From contig NZ_JFJZ01000019.1 in assembly GCF_002115825.1 (NCBI RefSeq), positions 1 through 64,000 on the forward strand: a DNA stretch of 64,000 nt, given 5' to 3'. How positions within the stretch are numbered: the first letter of the stretch is position 1; each line of letters begins with the position of its first letter. Made by a program: the position numbers and the translations under genes. Positions 15,401-24,704 of the stretch are shown in pieces. The stretch is from Thalassospira sp. MCCC 1A01428. GTDB lineage: Bacteria > Pseudomonadota > Alphaproteobacteria > Rhodospirillales > Thalassospiraceae. Under the pieces are notes generated by a model. It ran no database searches. It was given only the letters and a program-made list of their open reading frames with translations, and was not told where the DNA came from.

Positions 15401-16213
15401 TTGTTTTTTATATTTTCCAAGATTGCGGCTTTCTTTTTGCAACCCGGAAACCTTGTGACACTGGGATTTGTCACGGCCCTTGTTTTAGTACTGTTTAAGC
15501 CAACCCGACACGTCGGCCATGTGCTTTTGGTCGTTATTGCCTTTATATGTGTAGGGGTAACAGTGTTCCCGGTTGGTCAATATGGAGTGCAAATTCTGGA
15601 GAACCGGTTTGCGCGCCCGACAATCGAATCCATCAAAGGCGATAACATTTCGGGCATCATCGTTTTGGGCGGGGCGGTTGACGGACAGCAATATGTCGAG
15701 CGCGGACTGGTCGAGTATAATGATTCGGCTGATCGGGTTTTGAGCATGTTGCAACTGGCAAATCATCATCCTGATATACCGGTTATTTATAGTGGAGCCG
15801 ATGGGGCCCTGGTGGCACGTGGTTTTAACGAAGCCGATGCCGTACAGGCGGATATGAGGGCGCGTGGATTTAATGCCATCAATATTGTTTATGAAAATCA
15901 ATCGCGCAACACGGCTGAAAATGCAGCGCTGAGCTACCAGTTGGTGACAAAAAACTGGCCGAAACGCGCACAGGGGAAATGGCTGCTGGTAACCTCTGCC
16001 CGCCATATGCCGCGTGCAATGGGTGTGTTTCGGCAATACGATTGGTCGATTATTGCCTGGCCGGTGGATTATATCGCGCCAGCGCACCTCCATTTAACAG
16101 ATATTAACGTCTCGCATTCTATCAAGATGCTGGACAATGCGTTGAAAGAGTTTGCCGGCCTGACGGCCTATTACTGGACAGGGCGAACCTCGACGTGGTT
16201 TCCGGCCCCCTGA
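15401..16213 (+). CDS. YdcF/ElyC family membrane protein (DUF218)
   Basis: The 270-residue product has two N-terminal membrane segments (about residues 15-30 and 40-60) and a DUF218 domain. Motifs include GIIVLGGAV, ADRVLSMLQLA, IPVIYSGADG, the acid-rich NEADAVQADM, NTAENA, and LVTSARHMPRAMGVF. These match the YdcF/SanA/ElyC family, linked in other bacteria to envelope integrity and peptidoglycan precursor handling; the exact reaction is unknown. The start is a TTG preceded by GGGGGAC. It begins the host segment beyond the prophage edge. Confidence 0.8.
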   Translation: MFFIFSKIAAFFLQPGNLVTLGFVTALVLVLFKPTRHVGHVLLVVIAFICVGVTVFPVGQYGVQILENRFARPTIESIKGDNISGIIVLGGAVDGQQYVERGLVEYNDSADRVLSMLQLANHHPDIPVIYSGADGALVARGFNEADAVQADMRARGFNAINIVYENQSRNTAENAALSYQLVTKNWPKRAQGKWLLVTSARHMPRAMGVFRQYDWSIIAWPVDYIAPAHLHLTDINVSHSIKMLDNALKEFAGLTAYYWTGRTSTWFPAP

Positions 16214-16268
16214 CAGGGGATAAAATAAAGCAAAGCGAATTTATTCTGACAAGGACAGGGCGAACAAT

Positions 16269-17276
16269 ATGAAAATTCGGACACTCGGAACTGTTGCCAC
16301 GATTCTTGGTGCGCTTGTGATTGCAAGCCCCGTATTGGCTGCGCCCGCAGATGCCCCTTTGCCCGCCTTCACGACAGAAGGGTTCGACAAATGGCTGGCA
16401 GATTTTAAACGTGATGCGCTTAAAGACGGCATTTCCCAAAAAACCCTTGATGAGGCCTTTGCCAAAACCCAACCGATCCCCCGCGTGATCGAACTTGACC
16501 GCAGCCAGCCCGAATTCAAACTGACTTTCGAACAATATTTGCAGCGTGTTGTTCCGCAGTCACGCATTGACGAAGGACGGCGCAAATTTGCTGAAAACCG
16601 CGATATTATTGAAGCGGCGGCAAAAAAATACGGTGTGCCCGCTCATTATCTAACGGCTTTTTGGGGTATTGAAACCGGCTTTGGTAAACATACCGGCGGA
16701 TTTTCAGTTATCGATTCTCTGGCGACCCTGGCCTTTGAAGGCCGCCGGGCCGAGTATTTCCGCGGCGAATTGTTAAAAGCGCTGAAAATTATTGATGCCG
16801 GCCATATTTCGGCAGCAGCTATGGAAGGATCATGGGCCGGAGCCATGGGGCAGGCCCAGTTTATGCCTTCAACCTTTATGGCCTATGCTACCGATGGCAA
16901 TGGCGACGGTAAAATCAATTTGTGGACCCAAAAGGAAGACGTTTTTGCCTCTGCTGCCAATTACTTATCCTCAGTTGGCTGGAAAACGGATGAACGTTGG
17001 GGCCGCAAGGTAAGCCTGCCCAAAGGGTTTGATGCCAGCAAGGCCGGACGTGATGTGCGCAAACCAATTGCCGAATGGCAAAAAATGGGGGTTCGTATGC
17101 CTGATGGCGGCAATCTTCCCTCGGCCGATATGAAAGCTGCCATTGTTCTGGTAAATGACGGTGCCGGGCCTGCCTATATGGTTTATAACAATTTCAATAC
17201 CATCATGCATTGGAACCGGTCGACCTATTTTGCCATTGCGGTCGGCACGCTTGCCGATGCCATTGCCGGTCGTTGA
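16269..17276 (+). CDS. Lytic murein transglycosylase, MltB family
   Basis: The 335-residue protein has a Sec signal peptide (MKIRTLGTVATILGALVIASPVLA) without a lipobox, then an MltB/SltB domain. The catalytic glutamate is E135 in FWGIETGFG. GAMGQAQFMPSTFMAYA and DVFASAANYLSSVGWK are the other family motifs. It cleaves peptidoglycan glycan strands in the periplasm. Length is normal. It precedes rlpA and a D,D-carboxypeptidase gene, forming a small cell-wall remodelling group. Confidence 0.92.
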   Translation: MKIRTLGTVATILGALVIASPVLAAPADAPLPAFTTEGFDKWLADFKRDALKDGISQKTLDEAFAKTQPIPRVIELDRSQPEFKLTFEQYLQRVVPQSRIDEGRRKFAENRDIIEAAAKKYGVPAHYLTAFWGIETGFGKHTGGFSVIDSLATLAFEGRRAEYFRGELLKALKIIDAGHISAAAMEGSWAGAMGQAQFMPSTFMAYATDGNGDGKINLWTQKEDVFASAANYLSSVGWKTDERWGRKVSLPKGFDASKAGRDVRKPIAEWQKMGVRMPDGGNLPSADMKAAIVLVNDGAGPAYMVYNNFNTIMHWNRSTYFAIAVGTLADAIAGR

Positions 17277-17327
17277 TCGACCGATTGACGATCCTGAAAT
17301 GACTTCGGAATGACAAGGAAAAACTGG

Positions 17328-18389
17328 ATGCCAAAATCAGCTATCGGATCGGCTCGCCCGCTATGGCGCCTTGGCTGTCAAGTAACCGGGGTCGCGGCGA
17401 TACTGGTGATGTTGGCAGGCTGTGCGGAAACCCAGCTTGCCGTTCACGGCGTAAAGCGGATCGGATCGCAAAACCAGACGGCGGCACCCACCCAAAGCGG
17501 TGCTTACAAAATTGGCAAACCATATGAAATTGCAGGGCAATGGTATTACCCGGCTGTTGATTATGAATATCGTGAAACCGGTATCGCATCGTGGTACGGC
17601 CCGAAATTTCACGGAAAATACACCGCCAATGGCGAGATTTTTGATCAGAATGAAGTTTCGGCCGCTCATCGAACCTTGCCCTTGCCAAGTATTGTAAGGG
17701 TCACAAACCTGGAAAATGGTCGTTCGCTTAAGGTAAGGGTTAATGACCGTGGACCTTTTGCGCGCAGCCGTATCATCGATATGTCGCGAAAGGCAGCCGA
17801 ACTGTTGGGGTTTGAACAACAGGGAACAGCCAAGGTGATGGTTGAGGTGCTTGAGGCTGAAAGCCAGCAGGCCGCCTTGATTTCGCAGAGTAAAGCATCG
17901 TCACCTTCGGTCACGACGGCAGAAAAAAACACCGTTACGGCTGCCCCGAGAGCGTCGGTTGAAACCGTATCGCTTGATGCACCACCCGGCAACAAAAGCC
18001 CCAACGATTTTGATGATACTCCGGCACCAGCCAAACGGATAAAATACCAGCCTGAAACACCAGCCAACAATGTTGCGGTAACCGCCCAGGCCAACCCGGA
18101 AGTTAATGTAACACCGGTGCCGGCAAGTGCGATTTACGTTCAGGCTGGCGCATTTTCAGTTTACGATAACGCCTTAAACCTTCGTAACCAGCTCTATAAT
18201 CTTGCACCAACCAAAATTGAACCCATCGATGTCAAGGGAACGACTTTTTACCGGGTTCGCCTGGGGCCGATGGCAACTGTGCCCGAAGCCGATGTTTTAC
18301 TTGACCGGGTTTTGGCAACCGGGCAAACCGGGGCCAGGGTGATTGTCGAATGCGCAGGGGCAGGGGAAAAGTCTGTTGCCGGGTGCTAA
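17328..18389 (+). CDS. rlpA: RlpA: septal ring lytic transglycosylase lipoprotein
   Basis: The 353-residue protein has a lipoprotein signal ending LVMLAGC. It then has a double-psi beta-barrel domain (GIASWYGPKFHGKYTANGE, later VRVNDRGPFARSRIIDMSR), where the histidine and aspartate of this fold act in catalysis. A low-complexity linker of about 100 residues follows, and a C-terminal SPOR domain (IYVQAGAFSVYDNALNLRNQL...FYRVRLGPM) that binds denuded glycan at the division site. An upstream ATG at 17310 exists, but AAGGA eight bases before 17328 favours the latter. Confidence 0.92.
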   Translation: MPKSAIGSARPLWRLGCQVTGVAAILVMLAGCAETQLAVHGVKRIGSQNQTAAPTQSGAYKIGKPYEIAGQWYYPAVDYEYRETGIASWYGPKFHGKYTANGEIFDQNEVSAAHRTLPLPSIVRVTNLENGRSLKVRVNDRGPFARSRIIDMSRKAAELLGFEQQGTAKVMVEVLEAESQQAALISQSKASSPSVTTAEKNTVTAAPRASVETVSLDAPPGNKSPNDFDDTPAPAKRIKYQPETPANNVAVTAQANPEVNVTPVPASAIYVQAGAFSVYDNALNLRNQLYNLAPTKIEPIDVKGTTFYRVRLGPMATVPEADVLLDRVLATGQTGARVIVECAGAGEKSVAGC

Positions 18390-18514
18390 TTTGACTGGGA
18401 AATAACGGGTGAAAACGTGTTTGCACATTTTTGCCCAATTTGCGACATAGGACAGCCCTGTTGGCCATCGGCCAATCCTTCGGGGACGAAATAAATCAAC
18501 AGGACAAGGACGTT

Positions 18515-19690
18515 ATGAATTTACTTCCGTCAATTCCGTGCAAAGCCACATTTAATCGGCTGTTGGCCGGGGCCGCGCTTCTGGGAACCGTAATGGCAGC
18601 GACTGCCAGCCATGCGCAGGCGATTGATACCGTCGCGCGTGAAGCCTATCTTGTTGATTATGACACCGGCGCTGTTCTGTTGAACAAAAATGGCGACGAC
18701 CTCGCCGAACCGGCGTCATTGACCAAGATGATGACGATCTACATGCTGTTTGATCGCATCAAGAATGGCAGCCTGACCCTGAAAGACACCTTCCATGTCA
18801 GCGAAGATGCGTGGAAAAAGGGTGGATCGAAGATGTTCGTCGAGGTTAATTCCGACGTTTCGATTTATGACCTGATCCATGGCATTATCGTACAGTCTGG
18901 CAACGATGCAGCAATTGTGGTCGCAGAAGGTATTGCTGGCACCGAAGATGCTTTTGCCCATGAAATGACGGAAAAAGCCCGCGAAATTGGCATGACCAAA
19001 TCGGTGTTTAAAAACGCCACCGGCTGGCCTGCCGATGGGCACCTGGTAACAGCACATGACCTTGCTGTACTGGCACATCGCACCATTCATGATTTCCCCG
19101 AGCTTTATAAATTTTATAGTGAACCTGTCTTTACCTATAACGGTATTCGTCAGCACAATCGTAATCCGCTGCTGGGAACCAGTGCCGGTGTTGATGGCAT
19201 GAAAACCGGCCACACCGAAGCTGCCGGTTTTGGTTTGACGGCCACAGCAAAACGGGATGGTCGCCGCCTGATTTTGGTTGCGATGGGCATGCATTCAATG
19301 CGCGAACGCCGTACCGAAGGGCAAAAACTGCTTGATTGGGGTTTTCGCGAATTTGACAATTACCATCTGTTTAAAAAAGATGATGTTGTCAGTTCTGCCG
19401 ATATCTGGCTGGGCAATGCCGGCAAGGTAGATCTGGTAACCGATCAGGATATTACCCTGACGGTCCCGCGCAAAGATCGCAAGGATATGAAGGTTTCAGT
19501 GGTTTATGAAGGCCCGATCCCGGCACCGATTAGCGCAGGTCAGCAGGTTGCAACGTTGAAAGTTGAAATTCCCAATCAGGACGCGCAGTCATTTCCGCTT
19601 TATGCCAAATCCGGTGTTGAACGGCTGGGGCTGGTCGGGCGTATTGGCGCCGCGATCAAGTATCTGGTTTGGGGAGGCAGCAACGGGTGA
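18515..19690 (+). CDS. D-alanyl-D-alanine carboxypeptidase (PBP5/6 type)
   Basis: The 391-residue protein has a signal peptide cleaved near SHAQA (residues about 32-36) and the three active-site motifs of class C low-molecular-weight penicillin-binding proteins: S68-L-T-K71, SGN (IVQSGNDAA) and KTG (GMKTGHTE). A C-terminal beta-domain follows, and the end resembles an amphipathic membrane anchor (GRIGAAIKYLVWGG). It trims the terminal D-Ala from peptidoglycan pentapeptides. The ATG at 18515 has AAGGA upstream; a longer frame from 18431 lacks this. Its stop overlaps the tmk start. Confidence 0.92.
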   Translation: MNLLPSIPCKATFNRLLAGAALLGTVMAATASHAQAIDTVAREAYLVDYDTGAVLLNKNGDDLAEPASLTKMMTIYMLFDRIKNGSLTLKDTFHVSEDAWKKGGSKMFVEVNSDVSIYDLIHGIIVQSGNDAAIVVAEGIAGTEDAFAHEMTEKAREIGMTKSVFKNATGWPADGHLVTAHDLAVLAHRTIHDFPELYKFYSEPVFTYNGIRQHNRNPLLGTSAGVDGMKTGHTEAAGFGLTATAKRDGRRLILVAMGMHSMRERRTEGQKLLDWGFREFDNYHLFKKDDVVSSADIWLGNAGKVDLVTDQDITLTVPRKDRKDMKVSVVYEGPIPAPISAGQQVATLKVEIPNQDAQSFPLYAKSGVERLGLVGRIGAAIKYLVWGGSNG

Positions 19691-20343
19691 GTACCCCGTC
19701 CGGAATTTTTATCAGCTTTGAAGGCGGAGAAGGCAGTGGGAAATCCACCCAGATCCGCCTTTTAGAGCAATGGTTTCGCCATCGTGGCCGTGACGTTATT
19801 GTCACACGCGAACCAGGCGGGTCACCGGGTGCGGAGGAAATCCGCGCCCTTTTGCTTACCGGTGACCCCGGCCGCTGGGACGCGGTAACCGAAGCATTAT
19901 TGATGTTTGCATCACGTCGCGATCATGTCGAACGCACCATTCGCCCGGCGATAGCACAGGGCCAAGTGGTATTATGTGATCGCTTTGCCGACTCATCTGT
20001 GGCGTATCAGGGATACGGCCATGGATTAGGAGCTGACTTTATCCGTCAGCTTTGGAAGCTGGCCGTAAATGATTTTAAACCTGATCTGACATTGATGATG
20101 GATTTACCAATTGAAACCGGACTGGCACGGGCAGGGGCACGATTTGCCAATGTCAGCGCCGCAGAAGACCGGTTTGAAAAAATGGGACTGGCTTTTCACC
20201 AGCGCCTCCAGCAAGGTTTTCACGAAATTACCGCAGCAGAACCGGATCGCTGCAGGGTTGTCGATGCTGATGGGGATGTACAAACCGTTGCCGCGCGTGT
20301 GGCATCTGTCGTTGAACAGTTTCTGGCAGGACGCCCGGCATGA
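19687..20343 (+). CDS. tmk: Thymidylate kinase
   Basis: The 218-residue enzyme phosphorylates dTMP to dTDP. The P-loop is FEGGEGSGKSTQ (residues about 11-22). VTREPGGSPGAEEIR is the dTMP-binding DRX-type region and RFADSSVAYQGYG the next conserved motif. The start is a GTG overlapping the carboxypeptidase stop, with GGAGG nine bases upstream. It overlaps holB by an ATGA, a common pairing in proteobacteria. Confidence 0.95.
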   Translation: MSTPSGIFISFEGGEGSGKSTQIRLLEQWFRHRGRDVIVTREPGGSPGAEEIRALLLTGDPGRWDAVTEALLMFASRRDHVERTIRPAIAQGQVVLCDRFADSSVAYQGYGHGLGADFIRQLWKLAVNDFKPDLTLMMDLPIETGLARAGARFANVSAAEDRFEKMGLAFHQRLQQGFHEITAAEPDRCRVVDADGDVQTVAARVASVVEQFLAGRPA

Positions 20344-21443
20344 CGGAACCCAATGATGATGACCAAGGGTACCCGACGCCGCGGCAAAACCATCAGCTAA
20401 AAGGCCACGACGCCGCAGAGCAGGTAATTGTAGATGCCTGGAACAGCAAGCGCATGCACCATGCCTGGTTGTTATGTGGACCACGTGGTGTCGGCAAGGC
20501 AACGCTGGCCTATCGCATGGCGCGATTTGCGTTGTCGCACGGAGGGGAAAATGCCGGCGGCGGGCTGTTTGGTGACGTACCAACCAGTTTGTATGTGTCG
20601 CCAGAAGACCCGGTTTTCCGCCGTATAGCAGGTGGCGGGCATGGTGATTTAAAAGTCATCGAACGTTTGTACGACGAGAAAAAAAAACGCCTTCAGGGTG
20701 AAATCGTTGTGGAGAATGTGCGCGCTGTTGGCAATTTTATGTCCAAAACCTCGGCCGAGGGCGGTTGGCGGGTGGTCATTGTCGATGCTGCTGACGAACT
20801 CAACCGCAATGCTGCCAACGCCATTCTCAAGGTTTTGGAAGAACCGCCAGCCAATGCGATGATGATTCTGATTGCCCATCAACCGGGCCGGTTGCTGCCA
20901 ACCATTCGGTCGCGCTGCCGCCGCTTAAATTTGGGAACACTGGATGATCAAACGGTAAGTTCACTTTTGGCACAATATTGCCCGGATATGGAAACCGACG
21001 ATATCCACGCCTTAACCGGGTTGTCTGATGGCAGTATTGGCCGGGCACTTCAATTGCACGATGTTGGCGGGCTGGAGCTGTATACCGAACTGGTCAACCT
21101 GATTGCGACATTGCCCGAAACCGATGTTGCCGCCCAGCACAAGTTTGCCGAACGGTTTTCACCGGCGGATCGTGACGAAGCCTTTGTTACCGTAACTGCA
21201 CTGTTAAACTGGTGGCTGGCCCGTATGATCCGGTTTGCGGCAACAGGGACAGCACCACGCGAAGTGGTTAGTGGTGAATTGCCAGCCATGCAACGCATGG
21301 CTGCTGCGCAACCGCTTGATCAATGGCTGGAGGTGTGGGAAAAGATCACCGACCTGATGTCAGCAACGCGCGGACTTCATCTGGATCGCAAGCAGGCGCT
21401 GTTAAATGCGTTTTTCATGCTTGAGGAAACCATTCGAAGCTAG
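20340..21443 (+). CDS. holB: DNA polymerase III delta' subunit
   Basis: The 367-residue protein is the clamp-loader delta' subunit. Signs are HAWLLCGPRGVGKATLAYRMARFAL, VVIVDAADELNRNAANAILKVLEEPPANAMMILIAHQPGRLLPTIRSRCRR (sensor region with SRC motif), and a C-terminal helical collar. It works with tau/gamma and delta to load the beta clamp. It is translationally coupled to tmk. Confidence 0.93.
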   Translation: MTEPNDDDQGYPTPRQNHQLKGHDAAEQVIVDAWNSKRMHHAWLLCGPRGVGKATLAYRMARFALSHGGENAGGGLFGDVPTSLYVSPEDPVFRRIAGGGHGDLKVIERLYDEKKKRLQGEIVVENVRAVGNFMSKTSAEGGWRVVIVDAADELNRNAANAILKVLEEPPANAMMILIAHQPGRLLPTIRSRCRRLNLGTLDDQTVSSLLAQYCPDMETDDIHALTGLSDGSIGRALQLHDVGGLELYTELVNLIATLPETDVAAQHKFAERFSPADRDEAFVTVTALLNWWLARMIRFAATGTAPREVVSGELPAMQRMAAAQPLDQWLEVWEKITDLMSATRGLHLDRKQALLNAFFMLEETIRS

Positions 21444-21476
21444 TGCGGCTGGGCTGATTTAAATATATATGATCAG

Positions 21477-21497
21477 ACGGCCCGCAAGGGCCGTTTT
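21477..21497 (+). terminator. Weak terminator hairpin between holB and metG
   Basis: ACGGCCC-GCAA-GGGCCGT forms a perfect seven-base-pair stem with a GCAA tetraloop, followed by a short T run (TTTT). It lies 33 bases after holB and 29 bases before metG. The short T run suggests partial termination. Confidence 0.55.
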
Positions 21498-21525
21498 GCG
21501 TCATGCTTTACGAAGGATTGCGATC

Positions 21526-23091
21526 ATGACCGGGCAAAAACCGCCCTTCTACATCACCACGCCGATCTATTACGTGAACGACAAGCCCCATATCGGCCAT
21601 GCCTATACGACGCTGGCCGTTGATGTGATAGCGCGTTTCAAACGTCTGGACGGTTTCGATGTGATGTTTCTGACCGGAACGGATGAACACGGTCAGAAAG
21701 TTGACGCATCAGCGGCGGCCAAAGGCATTGATCCGCAAACCTTTACCGATCAGGTATCGCAAAATTTCCGCGATCTTGCGGTGCACATGAATTTTTCCAA
21801 CGATGATTTCATTCGCACCACGGAAGAACGCCACAAAAAAGCCTGCCAGGCCCTTTGGACGACGTTGGTGGAAAAGGGTGAGATTTATCTCGGGTCTTAT
21901 GACGGCTGGTATTCGGTTCGCGATGAGGCATTTTACGCCGAAAAGGAACTGATTGAAAAAGACGGCAAGAAACTTGCCCCGACAGGTGCCCCTGTTGAGT
22001 GGGTATCCGAACCCAGCTATTTCTTCAAGCTGTCGGAATGGGGTGATCGTCTGCTGAAATTCTATGATGATAATCCCGGTTTTATCGCCCCGAATTCCCG
22101 CCGCAACGAAGTCATCAGCTTTGTTAAAGGTGGCATGCATGATTTGTCGGTTTCGCGTACCAGCTTTAAATGGGGTGTCCCTGTTCCGGGCAATGAAGAC
22201 CACGTGATGTATGTGTGGGTTGACGCGCTAACCAATTATCTCACGGCCGTTGGCTACCCTGATGTTGATGCTGAAAAACTGGCTAAATACTGGCCTGCGG
22301 ATTTACACATGGTGGGCAAGGACATTGCCCGTTTCCATGCTGTTTACTGGCCGGCCCTGTTGATGGCCGCAGGTATTGCACCGCCCAAGCGGGTGTTCGC
22401 CCATGGCTGGTGGACCAATGAAGGTCAGAAAATTTCAAAATCAATTGGTAATGTTATTGATCCGTATGATCTGACAGCCAAATACGGGCTGGATCAAACC
22501 CGTTATTTCCTGCTGCGCGAAGTACCCTTTGGCAATGATGGCGATTTTTCCCATCAGACGATGGTGAACCGCATGAACAGCGAACTGGCCAACGACCTTG
22601 GCAATTTATGCCAGCGTGTTTTGTCGATGATTGGCAAAAACTGCAATGCCAAGGTGCCGACACCGGGTGAATTTAGCGATGCCGACACGGTTATTCTGAC
22701 CAAGGCACACGATTTGCTTGATGCCGCCCGTGCGCAGATTGAAGCCCAGGCATTTAATAAAATGATCGATGCCATCTGGTCGCTGGTCGGCGATGCCAAC
22801 CGTTATGTTGATGAAATGGCGCCGTGGGGCTTGAAAAAAACCGATCCGGCACGGATGGAAACGGTTCTTTATGTTCTGGCCGAAGTCATTCGTCATGTCG
22901 GTATTTTGGTACAGCCTTTGATGCCGGAATCAGCTGCGAAGATTCTGGATCAACTGGCACTTGGTGAAGATGTACGCGGCTTTGACAGCCTCGGTGCTGA
23001 ACAGGCGCTGGTTGCCGGAACCGACCTTCCCAAACCGGCCGGGGTTTTCCCGCGCTATGTTGAACCGGAAACAGAAGGAGAGAAGGCATGA
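21526..23091 (+). CDS. metG: Methionyl-tRNA synthetase
   Basis: The 521-residue class I synthetase charges tRNA-Met. It starts PPFYITTPIYYVNDKPHIGHAYTT with the HIGH-type motif PHIGH (21-25), and has KISKS at 302-306. The connective peptide lacks the cysteine knuckles (GWYSVRDEAFYAEKEL), so it is the zinc-free type of about 520 residues without a C-terminal tRNA-binding domain. The ATG at 21526 has AAGGA upstream; a 19-residue longer frame has no support. The stop overlaps tatD. Confidence 0.95.
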   Translation: MTGQKPPFYITTPIYYVNDKPHIGHAYTTLAVDVIARFKRLDGFDVMFLTGTDEHGQKVDASAAAKGIDPQTFTDQVSQNFRDLAVHMNFSNDDFIRTTEERHKKACQALWTTLVEKGEIYLGSYDGWYSVRDEAFYAEKELIEKDGKKLAPTGAPVEWVSEPSYFFKLSEWGDRLLKFYDDNPGFIAPNSRRNEVISFVKGGMHDLSVSRTSFKWGVPVPGNEDHVMYVWVDALTNYLTAVGYPDVDAEKLAKYWPADLHMVGKDIARFHAVYWPALLMAAGIAPPKRVFAHGWWTNEGQKISKSIGNVIDPYDLTAKYGLDQTRYFLLREVPFGNDGDFSHQTMVNRMNSELANDLGNLCQRVLSMIGKNCNAKVPTPGEFSDADTVILTKAHDLLDAARAQIEAQAFNKMIDAIWSLVGDANRYVDEMAPWGLKKTDPARMETVLYVLAEVIRHVGILVQPLMPESAAKILDQLALGEDVRGFDSLGAEQALVAGTDLPKPAGVFPRYVEPETEGEKA

Positions 23092-23906
23092 ATGTCGCCC
23101 TTGTCGACAGCCATTGCCATCTGGACTATCCCCAGTTTTCTGACGATTTTGCGGGCACCATGGCGCGTGCCCGCAATGCGGGCGTTGGCATGATGGTTAG
23201 CATTGGTGTGCGTATTTCAACCTTTGACCAGGTACGCGCGATGGCAGAACGTGCTGACAACATTTATTGCACCGTCGGGGTTCACCCGCATGAAGCCGGT
23301 GAAGAAGGTTTGTCCAGCCCGGATATCCTGATTGAAAAAACCAAAGATCCCAAAGTGATCGGCATTGGCGAAAGCGGGCTGGACTATTTTTATGATAATG
23401 CCCCGCGTGATGCCCAACAGCAAAGTTTTCGCGCCCACATTGCAGCTTGTCGTGAAACACAATTGCCACTGATCGTGCATACCCGCGATGCCGATGACGA
23501 CACGATGGATATTCTCGAAGAAGAATATGCCAAAGGCGCCTTTCCCGGCGTTATCCATTGTTTCAGTTCGTCAGCCGAACTGGCACAGCGGGCCTTGAAG
23601 ATTGGATTTTATATTTCCTGTTCGGGGATAATCACGTTCAATTCGGCCAAGGCCATTCGTGATGCCGTTGCTGATGTTCCGCTGGACCGTTTGATCGTTG
23701 AAACGGATTCACCTTATCTGGCACCGGTGCCAAAGCGCGGTAAATCAAACGAACCCTCATTTGTGGCCCATACTGCGGTAAAACTGGCCGAAATTAAAGG
23801 CGTCAGCATCGAAGAAATTGCCCGTATCACCACAGATAATTTCTTTAATCTGTTTACCAAGGCAGACCGTTCACGCCTGGGCGAAACGGGGGCAGGAGAA
23901 CAGTGA
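23088..23906 (+). CDS. TatD family metal-dependent hydrolase
   Basis: The 272-residue TIM-barrel protein carries the TatD metal ligands: DSHCHLDYP near the start, HPHEA, GESGLDYFYD, LIVHTRDA, IHCFSSS, and VETDSPYLAPVP. Family members are magnesium-dependent 3'-5' DNases, some acting on D-aminoacyl-tRNA. It starts with an ATGA overlap with metG and overlaps the next gene, so all three are probably one operon. Confidence 0.92.
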   Translation: MNVALVDSHCHLDYPQFSDDFAGTMARARNAGVGMMVSIGVRISTFDQVRAMAERADNIYCTVGVHPHEAGEEGLSSPDILIEKTKDPKVIGIGESGLDYFYDNAPRDAQQQSFRAHIAACRETQLPLIVHTRDADDDTMDILEEEYAKGAFPGVIHCFSSSAELAQRALKIGFYISCSGIITFNSAKAIRDAVADVPLDRLIVETDSPYLAPVPKRGKSNEPSFVAHTAVKLAEIKGVSIEEIARITTDNFFNLFTKADRSRLGETGAGEQ

Positions 23907-24673
23907 CGAAAATCACCATCCTTGGCTGCGGATCCTCAAACGGGGTGCCTTCCGTTGGTTTGGGGTGGGGGGCGTGTAACCCGGATAACCTTAAAAACCG
24001 GCGTTTACGCAGTTCGATCCTGATTGAAGAAGCCGGGCAGAAAATTCTGGTCGATGTCGGTCCTGATTTTCGTGAACAGGCACTGGCAGCAGATATTAAA
24101 CATATCGATGCCATCCTGTTTACCCATGCTCATGCCGACCATGTTCATGGTATTGATGACCTGCGCTGGATCAATGTTGCCATGCATCGGCCAATTGACA
24201 TTTATGCCTCGGCCGAGACAATTCAAACGCTGGAACAACGGTTTGCCTACGTCTTGCAGCCGTTAGCCGAAGGCGTCGATTTTTATTATAAACCGGTTCT
24301 CGTCCCCCATCAGATTGATGGCCACCTTGATATTGGCGGCGTCCCGGTTAAGGTTTTTCCACAGGATCACGGGTTTTGCGAAAGCCTTGGCTTTCGGGTG
24401 GGCAATTTTGCCTATTCAACGGATGTGGTGAATTTGCCGGACTATTCGCATCAGTTTTTATACGATCTGGACGTGTGGGTGGTGGATTGCATGCGCCTGA
24501 CACCACACGCAACCCACGCACATCTGGAAAAGGTGATGGGCTGGGTCGACAAATTTAAACCCCGGCAAGTTTATTTCACCCATATGAGCATCCAGGTTGA
24601 CTATGACCAGCTTAACGACATGACGCCAAATCATGTCAGTCCGGCTCATGATGGCCTTGTGATTGAAATTTGA
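23903..24673 (+). CDS. Metallo-beta-lactamase-fold phosphodiesterase (PhnP-like)
   Basis: The 256-residue protein has the two-metal motif H75-A-H77-A-D79-H80 and later histidines in FPQDHGF, YSTDVVNLPD, PHATHAHLEK and VYFTHMS. This layout, with GCGSSNGVPSVG at the start, fits the group of phosphoribosyl cyclic phosphate phosphodiesterases and related RNase Z-like hydrolases. The true substrate is not known. GTG start, overlapping tatD by four bases. Confidence 0.88.
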   Translation: MTKITILGCGSSNGVPSVGLGWGACNPDNLKNRRLRSSILIEEAGQKILVDVGPDFREQALAADIKHIDAILFTHAHADHVHGIDDLRWINVAMHRPIDIYASAETIQTLEQRFAYVLQPLAEGVDFYYKPVLVPHQIDGHLDIGGVPVKVFPQDHGFCESLGFRVGNFAYSTDVVNLPDYSHQFLYDLDVWVVDCMRLTPHATHAHLEKVMGWVDKFKPRQVYFTHMSIQVDYDQLNDMTPNHVSPAHDGLVIEI

Positions 24674-24704
24674 TTTATTTTTTAATTTCAATTCATTAAC
24701 GGCA

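Noticed and set aside
15133-15498. A + strand 121-residue frame covering the tRNA-Ser gene
   Set aside because: It reads the antisense of the tRNA and runs into the ydcF-like gene in another frame, so it is a chance frame.
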